From: Salminus brasiliensis
Lineage: Eukaryota > Chordata > Actinopteri > Characiformes > Bryconidae
Direction: 5' to 3'
Length of the DNA: 64,000 nt
NCBI RefSeq assembly: GCF_030463535.1
Contig: NC_132901.1
Coordinates: 3,142,709-3,206,708, forward strand
Within the stretch, counting starts at the first letter, position 1, and the number at the start of each line of letters is the position of its first letter. Under the pieces are notes generated by a model. The model ran no database searches. It was not told the origin of the DNA and was given only the letters and a program-made list of their open reading frames with translations. The position numbers were made by a program, and so were the translations under genes. This document shows, piece after piece, positions 1 through 11,163 of this stretch.

Positions 1-177
1 TACACACACAAACAGACACAGACACACACACAGACACACACAGACACAAACACTCACACACACACAGACAGGTAGGAGGTCTAAGTGCTGATTGGAGTTT
101 TATGGTGTTTGTGCCAGAGCAGAGAAACAGTACAGAACACGGTCACATGAGTGGCGCACACTGAGCATGTGACTGTG

Positions 178-236
<59 letters not shown>

Positions 237-240
237 GGTC
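1..240. repeat. (CA)n and CAGACACA microsatellites
   Basis: Imperfect CA/CAGA run at 1-72 and a clean CA run at 187-236. Confidence 0.9.
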
Positions 241-511
241 TGACTGATATACCGGCCAATACTATACAATCTCTGAGGCTTCTCTTACAGAGTATAGTTT
301 TCAGTATACTGTATCAGAGGTGGCGATTCTGGTCCTGGGGGCCGGATTCCTGGTTTTCCTGCTCAATCACACCTGATTCAACTCACCTGTAAATTGGCAG
401 GTCTATCAACTGTGCTGGACTCCGGCCCCCGCTATAAATAAATGTGTCTGAGAGCCTTAGAGACCACAACAGTCCCCAAATCTACACATAACAGTAGTTG
501 TACTAACCACA

Positions 512-735
512 CTACATGGACAAAAGTATTTGGACACCTGCTTCTTCATTGTTTCTGAAATCAAAGGTATTAATTTGTTGGAGTAATTGTCTCTACTGTC
601 CAGGGAAAGTGGCTTTCTACTAGATTTTGGTGGAGCACTGCTGTGAGGATTTGATCACATCCCACCTCATCCCCAACTCCAGAGGGGAGTTCCCCATCAT
701 TCCAGAGGCAGGAAGGATCACGGTCAAACTCAATG
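512..735 (+). mobile_element. MITE copy A (3'-truncated), family ACAAAAGTATTGGGACACC
   Basis: Begins CACTACATGGACAAAAGTAT and contains the family marks TTGGAGTAA, CTAGATTTTGGTGGAGCACTG and CATCATTCCAGAG. The right half and right TIR are missing. Confidence 0.7.
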
Positions 736-1227
736 ACTGTAGAAAGTTTAGACACCGCAATGTTTCTCAAAAGTGAAGCAACCACAGGTCTAGCGCCTCT
801 GCTGGCTGTTTGCAGGATGACGTGTAGCTCCGCCCGTCCCCATATGATTTAATGACTCGCTTATTGCTCCCACTGAAATAATGTAATTTCGCAGACAGAA
901 GCCCAATGTGTCCATGCCGTCCGGACCTCCACATCTACAAATCTTTATGTATTCATATCCTCAGAAGTCCCTATGTTGGTTGGTGGTGGGCGGGGCATGG
1001 ACAGGTCAACTGATGGAAAACAGCAAAACCACAGCCAGATTAACAACAATTTAATCATAAAGAAAATTATTTTTATAAACTCAAAATAGCTAAAATGACC
1101 ATTTTCAGAGCAGTTGGGCCTTTACACACCCACACACACACCTCACCTTCAGTCTCTGTTATGAGGGGAACACGGGTATACTTTGCCCTGATTAAGTTAA
1201 AGAAAGCGAGGCTTAGCAAACCAGCTT

Positions 1228-1235
<8 letters not shown>

Positions 1236-1265
<30 letters not shown>

Positions 1266-1358
1266 CTTATCTCCAACCCAGTGAACGCAAGAAGGCCTTG
1301 TCAGCAAACCATGAGGGCAGAGGCAGCACTGCTGATACAGAGTAGATGGAGCACAAGC

Positions 1359-1421
<63 letters not shown>

Positions 1422-1507
1422 CTTTCTGACATTTAGCTGGAAATCAGCTTGTAAAGCCATCACTAATAACAAACCATTTATCACTGCTCTCTGTTTGGCT
1501 GTTACTT

Positions 1508-1550
<43 letters not shown>

Positions 1551-1692
1551 GACATATCACTCCACTACTGCCTTCCCTACCTTTCCCCCTCTCTCTCTGA
1601 CACACAGACACACAGAATTTCCATAGAACTGTCTGTACAATGAACAGACCCGGCTCTGTGGTAATAACAGAAGTGACAGGTGCACACACACA

Positions 1693-1740
<48 letters not shown>
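1236..1740. repeat. cluster of four (CA)n microsatellites
   Basis: CA runs at about 1,240-1,264, 1,361-1,420, 1,510-1,548 and 1,685-1,738. Confidence 0.95.
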
Positions 1741-2214
1741 AGCCAGAAAGCAAGACCTGTAGGAAAGCAGAACAAAAGGCATGTGACTGAATCAGACATC
1801 AAACCCGTACCACTGGGTCCAGGTATCGGGCCGATCTGATCTGATCTAGAAAACGCTAGATGTCTGCCCACACAGACGAAAACGCTTGCGTGAGCATTTT
1901 AGCCCTGTAGGGGGCGACGGTACCTCATGAAGCGAGAAATCAAAACACTGGGAAGAAGAAGAAGAAGAGAAAAGTGATCAAGCGGGAACATGATCTGACC
2001 TCGATCGGACCCGGCCATCAAGCCTGCTCAGCAAGTACTGCCTAGACCCTCTCCCTGTGTTCGCGGTCTTGCTTCCGCCCCAGACAGCTCTGACCAATCA
2101 GCAGAGAGATCGTTCAGATCAGAGCGAAGCAACTATAGGTGAGAAACGCCCTTAAAAAAGCTCCCGTACAGAGACTAGGAGAACCTGTTGGACAGACGAG
2201 CATCTCTGCATGCT

Positions 2215-2450
2215 CCAGGATGGTTAATACTGGTTAATACCATCCCCACTGTGAAACATGGTGGTGGCAGCATCATGCTATCTATGGGTTTGCTTCTAAG
2301 CAGCAGGGACAGGGAAACAAATAGCAAATAAAGAACCCCCCCCACCACCACCACCACCACCACACACCACACCTCAGACTGGGCTGACAGTTCCCCTCTC
2401 AATAGGACAACGACCCGAAAAGCACACCCAAAGCAACGCCTCATCCATCA
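2215..2450 (+). pseudogene. Tc1-like transposase relic
   Basis: Contains ACTGTGAAACATGGTGGTGG followed by CAGCATCATGCT (the transposase TVKHGGGSIML segment). About 130 bp later comes GGACAACGACCCGAAAAGCA CACCCAAAGCAAC (the QDNDPKHTAK segment). The intervening part is deleted and replaced by a CCA-rich tract. Dead copy. Confidence 0.7.
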
Positions 2451-2608
2451 TCTGGGGAGAGGCATCAAATTGACACACTTCAGACACTCATCACCCGATC
2501 TGACGGAGCCCAAGAGAATCGGCCGTCAGGAGCGGGAGCAGCTCCACAAATCCAGATGTGCAAAGACCAGCAGCATTAGATATTTACGGGCTGGAATGGC
2601 AATTATAC

Positions 2609-2977
2609 ACTACATGGACAAAAGTATCGGGACACCTGCTTCTTCATTGCTTCTTCTAAAATCAAGGATACCATCCTGCTCCTCCGTCCAGGCAAGAAGG
2701 AAGGCTTCCGACTAGATTTTGCTGGAGCACTGCTGCGTGGATTTGATTGCATCCATCCATCCATCCATCATTCGAGAGAACACAGTTCCCCCACAGCTCG
2801 GTGCTGGGGGGCTTTACACTGGGAGTCCTATTCTATTGGCAGTAATCTGCGCGTGTGTGTGTGAGAGAGAGAGAGAGAGAGCGCGCATACGCACGTGCAC
2901 ATCTGTGTCAGCAGCAACGGAGCTGAATAATGCATTCGTTAGAAGGGGTGTCCACAAGTATGTGGACACACGTCGTA
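2609..2977 (+). mobile_element. MITE copy B
   Basis: Left end ACACTACATGGACAAAAGTA and right end GAAGGGGTGTCCACAAGTAT. Inside are TGGAGCACTGCTG, CTCGGTGCTGGGGGGCTTTA and AGTCCTATTCTATTGGCAGT. It contains internal (ATCC)n and (GA)n expansions. Confidence 0.75.
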
Positions 2978-3383
2978 CCTGATGTAGCTACCCAACACGC
3001 CCTTCCCCGCAGCAGCGCAGCAGCGCAGCCCCGCAGGGAGGCAGCAGGAGCTCGCGCTGCGTTAACCCTTACAAGCAAGGCACGAGCAAGGCTTCAACCG
3101 CGGGAAACGACGGTAACGGCAGCAGGACAATGCCCTGTAACAGGGCCAAATACAGGCTAACAGGGTCAGGCCTGAGGCTCTGAGGTGAGGCTGAGGAGAC
3201 TGGGAGGCTGACAGGTGACAGGTTCATGGGGAAATGTGTGGGAAAGTCCAAAATATGACCTGAGATCCTGAATAAACTCCTGTAACACAACCCAGCGTGC
3301 CTCACAAAGCCCCCAACCCCTCTGAAGGGGGGTTTATTGCTCTGGGGACGGGACCTGGGATCATTCCTGAGGTGTTAGAAATC

Positions 3384-3419
<36 letters not shown>

Positions 3420-3553
3420 CCAACCTGGCTAACGAACCAACCAGGGCAGGCAGCTAGCGCTAGCATGCAGCTACGGCCAGCCTGACACTGAACTTCACCG
3501 CCTGCACAACTTCCCCAAAAATGAAGGAGCCTTTTTAAAGTGGACCTACTTAC

Positions 3554-3622
3554 GGCTTGTTTTTCGGTCCGGACATCTCTCCTCAGCAGGTTCTGAAACC
3601 GCGCTTTCATCGCCTCAGCCAT
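3554..3622 (-). CDS. possible alternative first coding exon inside the tbc1d1 intron
   Basis: Minus-strand ATG at 3,622 followed by 23 codons (MAEAMKARFQNLLRRDVRTE KQA) ending exactly at a consensus donor GTAAGT (3,553-3,548). Upstream (3,640-3,850) is CpG-rich and promoter-like. It may be an internal tbc1d1 promoter exon or the first exon of a gene continuing off the left edge. I do not recognise the peptide. The evidence is the ATG, donor and CpG context only. Confidence 0.35.
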
Positions 3623-3629
3623 TCACTTT

Positions 3630-3860
3630 ACAACTGTTGGAGAAGTCCGCCTTTCCAGCGGCACTCAGCGAGTCCTCCTCTCCCTCCTGATGGACGGCGC
3701 GACTCGACTCCGCTCGACTCCGCTCGACTCCGCTCACGGCGCGACTCGACTCACTGATCCGATTCCCTCGACCTCCCTCCCTCCCTCCCTTCCTTCCCGC
3801 TTAAGCCAGCGCTCGCGCTTGCGACTCGCTTGCGGATGAATCGCTCGAACGGAACAGGAG
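3630..3860 (-). promoter_or_regulatory. CpG-rich block, possible internal promoter
   Basis: CpG-dense sequence with short tandem repeats of CGACTCCGCT (about 3,700-3,750) directly upstream of the candidate exon at 3,554-3,622. It is clearly richer in CpG than the surrounding intron. Confidence 0.35.
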
Positions 3861-4346
3861 CACCCCTCCCTCCTTTCTGACCACACATGGACGACGCTGG
3901 AATTGCCCCTCAACAGCGCAAATACACACATATTCATATACATTTCTTTACGTTTTCGCTCAAGTAAGTCAGTAGAATATTGAGTGTAGTTTATCTAAAC
4001 AGTTCAGAAAAGTACAGGAAACTTTGTTTGGGCTTCTTTTTGTTTGCGAATCGAGTCGTTGGAAAAGAGTCGTTGAAATTGATTCGAATCCTCGCCGCTG
4101 CTTCTATACGGCAGTGAGTAAAGCCCCCTTCGCCCCCCTTCCTCCCCTTCCTCATTTCTGACCACATAGGGGGTCCATGGGGGTGGAAAAATGTGCTCTG
4201 CAGTGTAATAATCCTTTGTTTGGCTAGAAACAGTATTTGAAACAGTGCTAGAAACGATTCGGAAAAGCTTGGGGCAATATTTTATATATAAAAAAAGTAA
4301 AGTTGAAATAAAAAAAATTTAAAAAATCATAAATATTATATTAAGT

Positions 4347-4350
<4 letters not shown>

Positions 4351-4404
<54 letters not shown>

Positions 4405-4807
4405 TCACTGTCTTACCTAGTTCGCTGTATAATAGGCTACAAAGCCATGTATAATGGTATCACTTTGCCATAAACACAAATATATATGACCGGAGCATGT
4501 AGGGATCATATGGTAGCAATAAAAGGGAAAGTTCACTGACTTTTCAAAATTTCAGCATAATTAAACGATCACGTTGTGAACAAAGTCCTCCTAAGCATTT
4601 TGATGTGAGATGTGCCGTTCTTGAGAAATTTACAGACTAAGAATTGTTCACAGTAGCAGTGAATGGAACCAGATGGCTTTTAAGGAATTTAACGAGTTGA
4701 CAGCCTCGAAAAGCTGGGAGTCACAGAAGAATATTACGCACAACAGTTCGAAATAATTATCTGATGCCTGGGACTTTGTTTTACCATAGTTTTCTGATAA
4801 GGTTTTA

Positions 4808-4856
<49 letters not shown>
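4351..4856. repeat. two (TA)n microsatellites
   Basis: Runs at 4,351-4,402 and 4,811-4,856 in otherwise AT-rich intron sequence. Confidence 0.95.
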
Positions 4857-4860
<4 letters not shown>

Positions 4861-6049
4861 TTATTTAAAATCCATTCGTAGTGGAGGGACACATGCAGGG
4901 CGTAGTACAGCAAAATAGTCCCCGAAGAAAAAACGTGCTGTCTTCAGATATCACTTTCATTTTAAAACAAGAATATACAGAAAACAGTTCTAACACTGAT
5001 TGGTAAAGCAATCTGGGTAGGCTTCTCCAGTTTCTGGTGAGGGCTGTTCGGCAAAGCTTGCAGAGCAACCCCACCTAGTGGCTGGAAAGTGCATCACCAC
5101 ATTCTCCTATGATCAGGGCCGCAGATGAGCTGGAAGTGTTGTGTTAGAACAGGAAAACCACAAAAAATGTGCAGGGTATAGGACTGAGAAGTAGAACCAT
5201 GGGTGACCTTGTTCCTACATTCACAACGGAAGGACGATTACAGCTCATACAGCTCAGGCTGAGACTCGTCACAAAGCAACTGCTGTTAATAATAATCATT
5301 TGCTTGTGATGTTGAAAGTCAGCCAAGAACGAGCCGGGAATGACCAAATTCACGTAATCACATCTGATGGCCCTCACACGGGCATACAGATAGAGGTTGA
5401 ATCTTGATGTGATGGTGTAAAGTGGCTTTAAGGACCCGTCAAAGCATCTGCCCATTGGCTTCCATTATAAGTGTGCTCCAATTGAATGGGTTTTCTGTTC
5501 TTTTTCATGTACAGGGTAGTGGTCAGTCTGGAGCTCCTACTCTGGTTCAGTTGGAAAGGCCGGCCTTTGGGTCAGCAGACAGAGAGGTTAGTCGCAGTGC
5601 AAAACGCAGCGAGTTCAGTCCACACCCACTGTGTTGTGACTGTGGTTTGAGCAGCTATGGTTGTGGTGGAAGGTGCAGGCAGCGCTGTACCATGTTTTGC
5701 TGTTGCCTGACGCTCTGCTCTGCTACGTTCTGCTCTGTTCGCCAAACGTGGATTTCTTCTTCCTCTGATACAAACATAAACATGGCTTTTTTACACAGTT
5801 CTCCCTCACTTACATCCATAGCACTATAGCAACACAGCTAATGTAGCTAACATAGCTGAACAAGCCACCAAAACTAACTGCTGCTGTCGTGGCCTGTGGT
5901 GAACTCCAAATAATGCTCCAGGCCCAAAACTGCGTTGGCTATTCTTCGCTAGCGGAAGCCTTTCGTGGGTCATTTATAGCTGCGGTGTGATAAAATGCAA
6001 CAGATGCTTCATGAAAACATGGAAGCAAGAAATCCATGCTATGCTAAAT

Positions 6050-6370
6050 GCTAACCAAAAGGGTCAGTAGCTGACTAGGGGAAGCAGCGCTCTGAAAAAA
6101 GGGCCTTGGCAAGCTTCAATGCTAGGCTAAAAGTTTACCCTAGCAGACCAGGAGAAGCAACGCTCAAAGAAGGGCTGCCATGGGTACCCATGCTTAGCTA
6201 AAAGCTAGCCCTAGCCAACCATGTAAAGGTGCCGCTCAGAAAAAAGCCCACAGGGGGTATCTGTGCTAGGCTAAAAGTTAACCCAAGCCAAAAGTGGGAC
6301 GCACTGTTCATAAAAGGCCCGTCAAGGGTATCCGTGCTAGGCTCAAAGCTAAGGCCTTAACCAAACGTTA
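6050..6370. repeat. degenerate tandem repeat, about 75-bp unit, 4 copies
   Basis: Recurring TGCTAGGCTAAAAGTTAACC CTAGCCA-like cores with GCTCAGAAAAAAGGCC spacers at 6,120, 6,195, 6,270 and 6,340. Confidence 0.6.
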
Positions 6371-6599
6371 GCTACAGTACAAAACTAATGAAGCGAACAT
6401 CAGACAGCAAACGTGACTCGGATAATCGACTATATTTGGTCTGAGGGTGAAGCTTCATGTGAAGCCATGGCACAGCTGTGAAGGGATCCATGCTGGCTCA
6501 CATGAAGAATACCGAGCTAAACTGACAGAAGCAGCCAGCGGCTCTGATTGGAGTTGAAGCAAGATTGGATTAACCATGAGATCATGAGGGGGAAGTGCA

Positions 6600-7365
6600 G
6601 GGGGGGAGTTCCTAATAAAGTGGCCAGTGAGTGGATGTACAAGGCAGGTGTTCCCAATAAAGTGGCCAGTGAATGAAGGTACAGGGTAGGTGTTCCTAAT
6701 AAAGTGACCACTGGATGGAAGTACAAGGTAGGTGTTCCTAATAAAGTGACCACTGGATGGAAGTACAAGGTAGGTGTTCCTAATAAAGTGACCACTGGAT
6801 GGAAGTACAAGGTAGGTGTTCCTAATAAAGTGACCACTGGATGGAAGTACAAGGTAGGTGTTCCTAATAAAGTGACCAGTGAATGGAAGTACAGGGTATG
6901 TGTTCCCAATAAAGTGGCCAGTGAGTGGAAGTACAGGGTGGGTGTTTCTAATAAAGTGGCCAGTGAGTGGAAGTACAAGGTGGGTGTTTCTAATAAAGTG
7001 GCCAGTGAGTGGAAGTACAAGGTGGGTGTTTCTAATAAAGTGGCCAGTGAGTGGAAGTACAAGGTGGGTGTTTCTAATAAAGTGGCCAGTGAGTGGAAGT
7101 ACAGGGTGGGTGTTTCTAATAAAGTGACCAGTGAGTGGAAGTACAGGGTGGGTGTTTCTAATAAAGTGGCCAGTGAGTGGAAGTACAGGGTGGGTGTTTC
7201 TAATAAAGTGGCCAGTGAATGAAGGTACAGGGTAGGTGTTCCTAATAAAGTGGCCAGTGAGTGAAGGTACAAGGTAGGTGTTTCTAATAAAGTGGCCAGT
7301 AAGTGGAAGTACAGGGTAAGGTGTTTCCAGTAAAGTGGCCAGTGCTTGGCAGTATACAGTAGGTG
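6600..7365. repeat. 42-bp minisatellite, about 18 copies
   Basis: The unit is roughly GTGTTCCTAATAAAGTGACC ACTGGATGGAAGTACAAGGT AG. Two sequence types alternate in blocks: a central homogeneous block (6,700-6,860) with GACCACTGGATGG, flanked by GGCCAGTGAGTGG units. As 42 is a multiple of three, several frames stay open for 170-300 codons; these are not taken as genes. Confidence 0.95.
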
Positions 7366-7994
7366 TCAAGCCGCTCTCAGCGCTACAGGAAGCGGTTGCT
7401 ATGGCAGTTCAGATCGACATCCTGTTTGAGTAGCGGATTGAAGAAAAACTCCCTGAAGGCTCTGATGAGTAACGCTCACCCCACCAACCTCACACTTTCT
7501 CTGATAGCCACTCACGTGGTCAGTTCTCCTGCGTTTAGCAAGTCGCTGCTGCTCAATCCTAACCAATAAAAATGACCTTCGCTTCACTTCTGCTTCTTTA
7601 TGCACAGATTCGAATCTGACCAATCAGGCTGATCTTGGCAAGACCTCTGAAGGTGTCCTGTGGTTCCTGGATCCAAGACGCTAGCAGCAGATTCGTTAGC
7701 AGACGTCCTGTAAGATGTGAGGTTGGTGGGGCATCCGTGAGCATCAGTGAGCCTTGGGCACCCATGACCCCGTCTCCAGTTGACCAACTGTCCCCCTATG
7801 GAGCACTTTCAGAAGGTACTGACCGCTGCATACCCTGCCTGATGTTCTGGAGATGGAGATCAATTGATGATTGATCAGAGAGGCGGCCTTCCAACTGTTA
7901 AAGCGGTGATTGGCGTCATTCCCCTAAGCCCCGCCTCCACAAAAGTGTGTGCACCTGATACAAATACAGTAGTATTATCCAACCAACCACATCC

Positions 7995-8765
7995 AGACAC
8001 CTATCACCCACTTGGCAACACCATAGCAACCACCTGGGATACCATATCAACCACCCTGCAACACTGTAGCACCCATCTCACAGCCACCTGAGATACCATA
8101 GCAACCACATAGGATACCACTAAAAACCGCCTGAGATTCCAGAGCAACATGGAGTGACTTCACAGCAACCTCCTGGGATACCATACCAACACTGAGCAAC
8201 CACCTAGGAAACAATAGTAATGAAATACCATAGCAACCATCTTGCAACTTAATTGCACCCATCTAGCACCCATCTATGAAGTAGTTACCATGTAACAACA
8301 TCATAGCAACCATCTAACAAAGAAACCTAATAAACATCCAGGGATACCATAGCAACAATGTAGAAAACATCATGGCAACCACCTAGAATACCATAGCAAT
8401 CACCTGGAACATAATAGCAACCACCTAGCAACAATAAAGCAGCCACCTAAGAAACCTCCTGATATACCATAATGATTATGTAGCAAACATCACGGCAACC
8501 ATGTAGTAAACATTATAGCAACCTAGAATACTAAAGCAACCACCTGGAACACCAGAGCAACCACCTAGCAACTCCTAAGAAACATCCTGGGATACCATAG
8601 CGACAATGTAGCAAACATCACAGCAACCACCTAGAATGCCATAGCAACCACCTGGAATACCACAGCAACAACATTATAGCTACCACCTAAGAAACAGCCT
8701 GGGATATCATAGCAAACACGTAGCAAACATCATAGCAACCACCTAGAATGCCATAGCAACCTGCT
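7995..8765. repeat. degenerate CATAGCAACCACCTAG repeat field
   Basis: Dozens of imperfect copies of ACCATAGCAACCACCTAGAA T-like words at irregular 25-60 bp spacing. The same word recurs at 10,806-10,862 next to the palindromic element. Confidence 0.8.
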
Positions 8766-8832
8766 GTGAGAACTGAAGATATGAACATCGGCCAACAGAG
8801 ACGGTCAACTGAATCAGGGTGAGAGAAGGGTC

Positions 8833-8835
<3 letters not shown>

Positions 8836-8866
<31 letters not shown>

Positions 8867-8960
8867 GTATGTCACACACATCTCTGGTTACAAGCTAAGA
8901 TGATACAGTCCAAGAGGCTGTATCTGATACTGTTCAAAACAAATGCTAGTGAGGTCACAT

Positions 8961-8992
<32 letters not shown>
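8836..8992. repeat. (GT)n followed by (CA)n
   Basis: A GT run at 8,836-8,862 and a CA run at 8,963-8,992, i.e. an inverted pair about 100 bp apart. Confidence 0.9.
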
Positions 8993-8996
<4 letters not shown>

Positions 8997-9984
8997 TCCC
9001 TCCTTTTTATAGCTGGGCTGGCAGGCGCCCTTTCCCGGGGGCAGGGGGGCTCTTTTTCGTGGCTTTCTCTCCTCTATCGCGTCTTTTTCTCTTTTCTCAT
9101 CTTTCTCTCTGTCCTCAACTGACCTCTAGCCTCTGCCTCAGCACACACACACTCACACACTCACACACACACACACTGAGCTGACATTCAGAGATCTGAG
9201 CTCCTACTCGAGTCTCGACATCAAAGCTCATTCTCTTCAAAGCAGCGCTGAAGGCCACTGATCCACTCCTCAAATATTTATCAGCAGATCTGTTAGACCC
9301 TCCCTCATTTATTCATTACACTCCTGCGGGACGCGACCCTTAATCGTGTCCTAATTAGAAGAGGCCCTCGTGTCCCTTAAACGCACTCTCTCATGACTCC
9401 CTCATGACTTTATAAGGACCTGCTCATCTCTAACAGACACTTGAGAGAGCTGAGAGCACAAAATAAAGGTGCTACAAGGGGCGATACCATAGCGATACCG
9501 TAGACGAACCACTTTTGATTGGATGAAGAACCGATTTTTGGAAGAAAGATGCACGTGTGAAGAGCCTAATGAACAGCCACTGTGCTTTCCAAAGCTTAAC
9601 AATATTCAAAAACATCAAAATCATCAAGTTTGGGCACAGTAAGCATGGCAAAACCCAGCTTAGAAAGCTAGAAAGTTAGCCTGGAAGAGACGTTTTCTGG
9701 TGCTGACGGTCTGAGGACCACATTTAGCCACAAAGCTAAAAGCTAACAAGTATCTGAGCTGCATCAGCCTCGCCCAGCATCCCTGCCAAGGTATTAGCAT
9801 CGCTACTGCGGTGTTACAAGCGCTATCATGGCGACCGCCAGCAAAGCCCAGCATTGCTACTGTGCCCTTAGTCACAAGCCGTGTTGATGAAGTCCTGGGC
9901 TCTTCACCTCACTCATACGCTGGTAAGACAGGCAAACCCAAACCCCCATGAGACTGCCAAGGACCTAGAGGAAGGTTTATGAGC

Positions 9985-10082
9985 CTTTCCTGGATAGTAG
10001 AGCCAGTTACTCCAACAAAAGCAGGATAACCTCTTTTAAACAGTGAGTGAACAGGTGTCCCAATACTTTTGTCCAAATGTTG
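9985..10082 (-). mobile_element. MITE copy C (short terminal fragment)
   Basis: The minus strand reads TTGGACAAAAGTATTGGGAC ACCTGTTCACTCACTG and TTTTGTTGGAGTAACTGGC. About 100 bp of the left end only. It sits 20 bp beyond the tbc1d1 exon 2 donor. Confidence 0.65.
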
Positions 10083-10102
10083 TATGCACGTATTCTGTGT
10101 AC

Positions 10103-10339
10103 CTTGTGTTGGTCGTGGCAGCGGAACAGGTAGCACGCGGCCCTCCTGTCGTCCCTCAGCAGGCAGCCGAAGTAGCTCGGGTCCTGACTGTTGTGGATCA
10201 GTTTGGTGACCCGGTGAGGCCGGTGCTCAAACAGGACTGGGTACTGCAGGGGGTCCCATTGCCTCCCTGGACCCGCCATGTCCAGAACGCAGCGCACGGA
10301 GGAAGCCGAAATCTGCAGAATCACCGGATGGTCCCGTAT
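10103..10339 (-). CDS. tbc1d1: tbc1d1 coding exon 2 (PTB domain)
   Basis: A phase 0-0 exon of 79 codons: IRDHPVILQISASSVRCVLD through RRAACYLFRCHDQHK. The acceptor is cgtag and the donor GTACAC. The truncated end of a MITE copy lies about 20 bp past the donor. Confidence 0.92.
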
Positions 10340-10742
10340 CTACGACCCATAACAGTACACCGATTAGCACTGTGCTACCTGTATGCTAAAATCATCACAT
10401 GGTTCCTAGGGAATTCAGATTCCTAACATGGGAGGGGTGATGAGCCTGACTGACCTCCAGAGTTCGGGCTCCAGAGATGCTGGTGCTGAAGCTCCTCTGC
10501 TTCAGACGGGGCCTCCGGATCTCGGCCAACACCCACGGCAGCATGGCCATGGTGGTCTGCGGATGGACCGCTAGCGAGCCCACTAGCGTTAACCTGTACT
10601 GGATCTCCTGCTCATCCTGCTCTTCGTCTGTCCCTTTATCGCCTCCCGACGACTCAGAGGGGGGCTTGAAGGGAGGGGTGGGGACAAGATGGGAGTGGGT
10701 GGGGTCAGGCCTGGGTTTGACCTGAAAGCAGATGCCCTCCAT
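10103..10742 (-). CDS. tbc1d1: tbc1d1, TBC1 domain family member 1 (Rab-GAP), 5' coding part only
   Basis: Two exons encode residues 1-175. After a Pro/Glu/Asp-rich start, the PTB/PID domain begins at about residue 48: QYRLTLVGSLAVHPQTTMAM, LPWVLAEIRR, then QWDPLQYPVLFEHRPHRVTK and LIHNSQDPSYFGCLL. This matches TBC1D1 better than TBC1D4 (HNSHDPSYFACLIKED and CYVFKADDQTK in human TBC1D1). TBC1D1 is a cytosolic Rab GTPase-activating protein controlling GLUT4 traffic and is phosphorylated by AKT and AMPK. The calmodulin-binding and catalytic TBC parts are not in the window. Its position just downstream of pgm2 in the same orientation equals the human arrangement. Confidence 0.92.
10455..10742 (-). 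CDS. tbc1d1: tbc1d1 coding exon 1
   Basis: ATG at 10,742 and 96 codons ending IRRPRLKQRSFSTSISGART LE before a GTCAGT donor (phase 0). An acceptor-like site (ccgatag) lies 9 nt before the ATG, so a non-coding first exon further right is likely. Residues 9-46 are a low-complexity Pro then Asp/Glu stretch that is longer than in human. Confidence 0.9.
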
Positions 10743-10867
10743 GACCCCTGTCTATCGGAGACAGAGAGAGAATAGAAACGGTCAGAATTCACAGCACTTT
10801 TAATGCCATAGCAACTGCTTAGCAACAGCATAGCAACCACTTGAAACAGCATAGCAACTGCCTGAGC

Positions 10868-11163
10868 CTGTGTTAGTAGTGTGTGTTGTGCTGGTGGTGC
10901 TGGAGTGGCTCAGACACAGCGGTGCTGCTGGAGTGTTTGAACACTGGGTCCACTGTCTCGCTGTCCGCTCTATTAGACCTTCATCAGTGGTCACAGGACG
11001 CTGCTGCCCGCAGCGGTTGGTGGACTGTTCTCGGCCCAGCAGTGACGTAGAGGTGTCTCTGCAGTGCTGAGAATGACCCACCACCCAAATACTACCTACC
11101 TGCTCTGTGGTGGTCAGTCCAGTGGGGTCCTGAGCTTTGAAGAACAGGGTGAAAGAAGGCTAT
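10868..11163. mobile_element. partial copy of the palindromic element (28.3 kb family)
   Basis: Shares AGACACAGCGGTGCTGCTGG AGTG, CTCTATTAGACC, CTTCATCAGTGGTCACAGGA CGCTGC, CCAAATACTACCTACCTGCT CTGTGG and GAACAGGGTGAAAG with the 28.3-kb copy or its wider family. It begins just after a run of CATAGCAAC repeats. Confidence 0.7.

Larger units (their letters stand above)
1..10102 (-). other. tbc1d1: tbc1d1 intron (continues beyond the left edge)
   Basis: No exon matching the expected next TBC1D1 segment was found left of 10,103, so this 10 kb is taken as intron. It is packed with CA and TA microsatellites, MITE copies, a Tc1-like fragment, three tandem arrays and a possible alternative first exon at 3.55-3.62 kb. 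Confidence 0.7.

Noticed and set aside
1095..1871. Cys/Val-rich and His/Thr-rich frames
   Set aside because: Translations of (CA)n/(GT)n microsatellites.
6600..7365. CRISPR-like appearance of regularly spaced repeats
   Set aside because: Units are contiguous with no unique spacers, and the genome is a vertebrate; the same applies to the other arrays.
6455..7369. Open frames of 304, 251 and 172 codons
   Set aside because: They lie wholly in a 42-bp tandem array; the period is a multiple of three, so open frames are automatic. They occur on both strands with no start context or family match.
10103..10742. TBC1D4 (AS160) identity
   Set aside because: HNSQDPSYF and CYLFR.HDQHK are closer to TBC1D1, and pgm2 adjacency matches the TBC1D1 locus.
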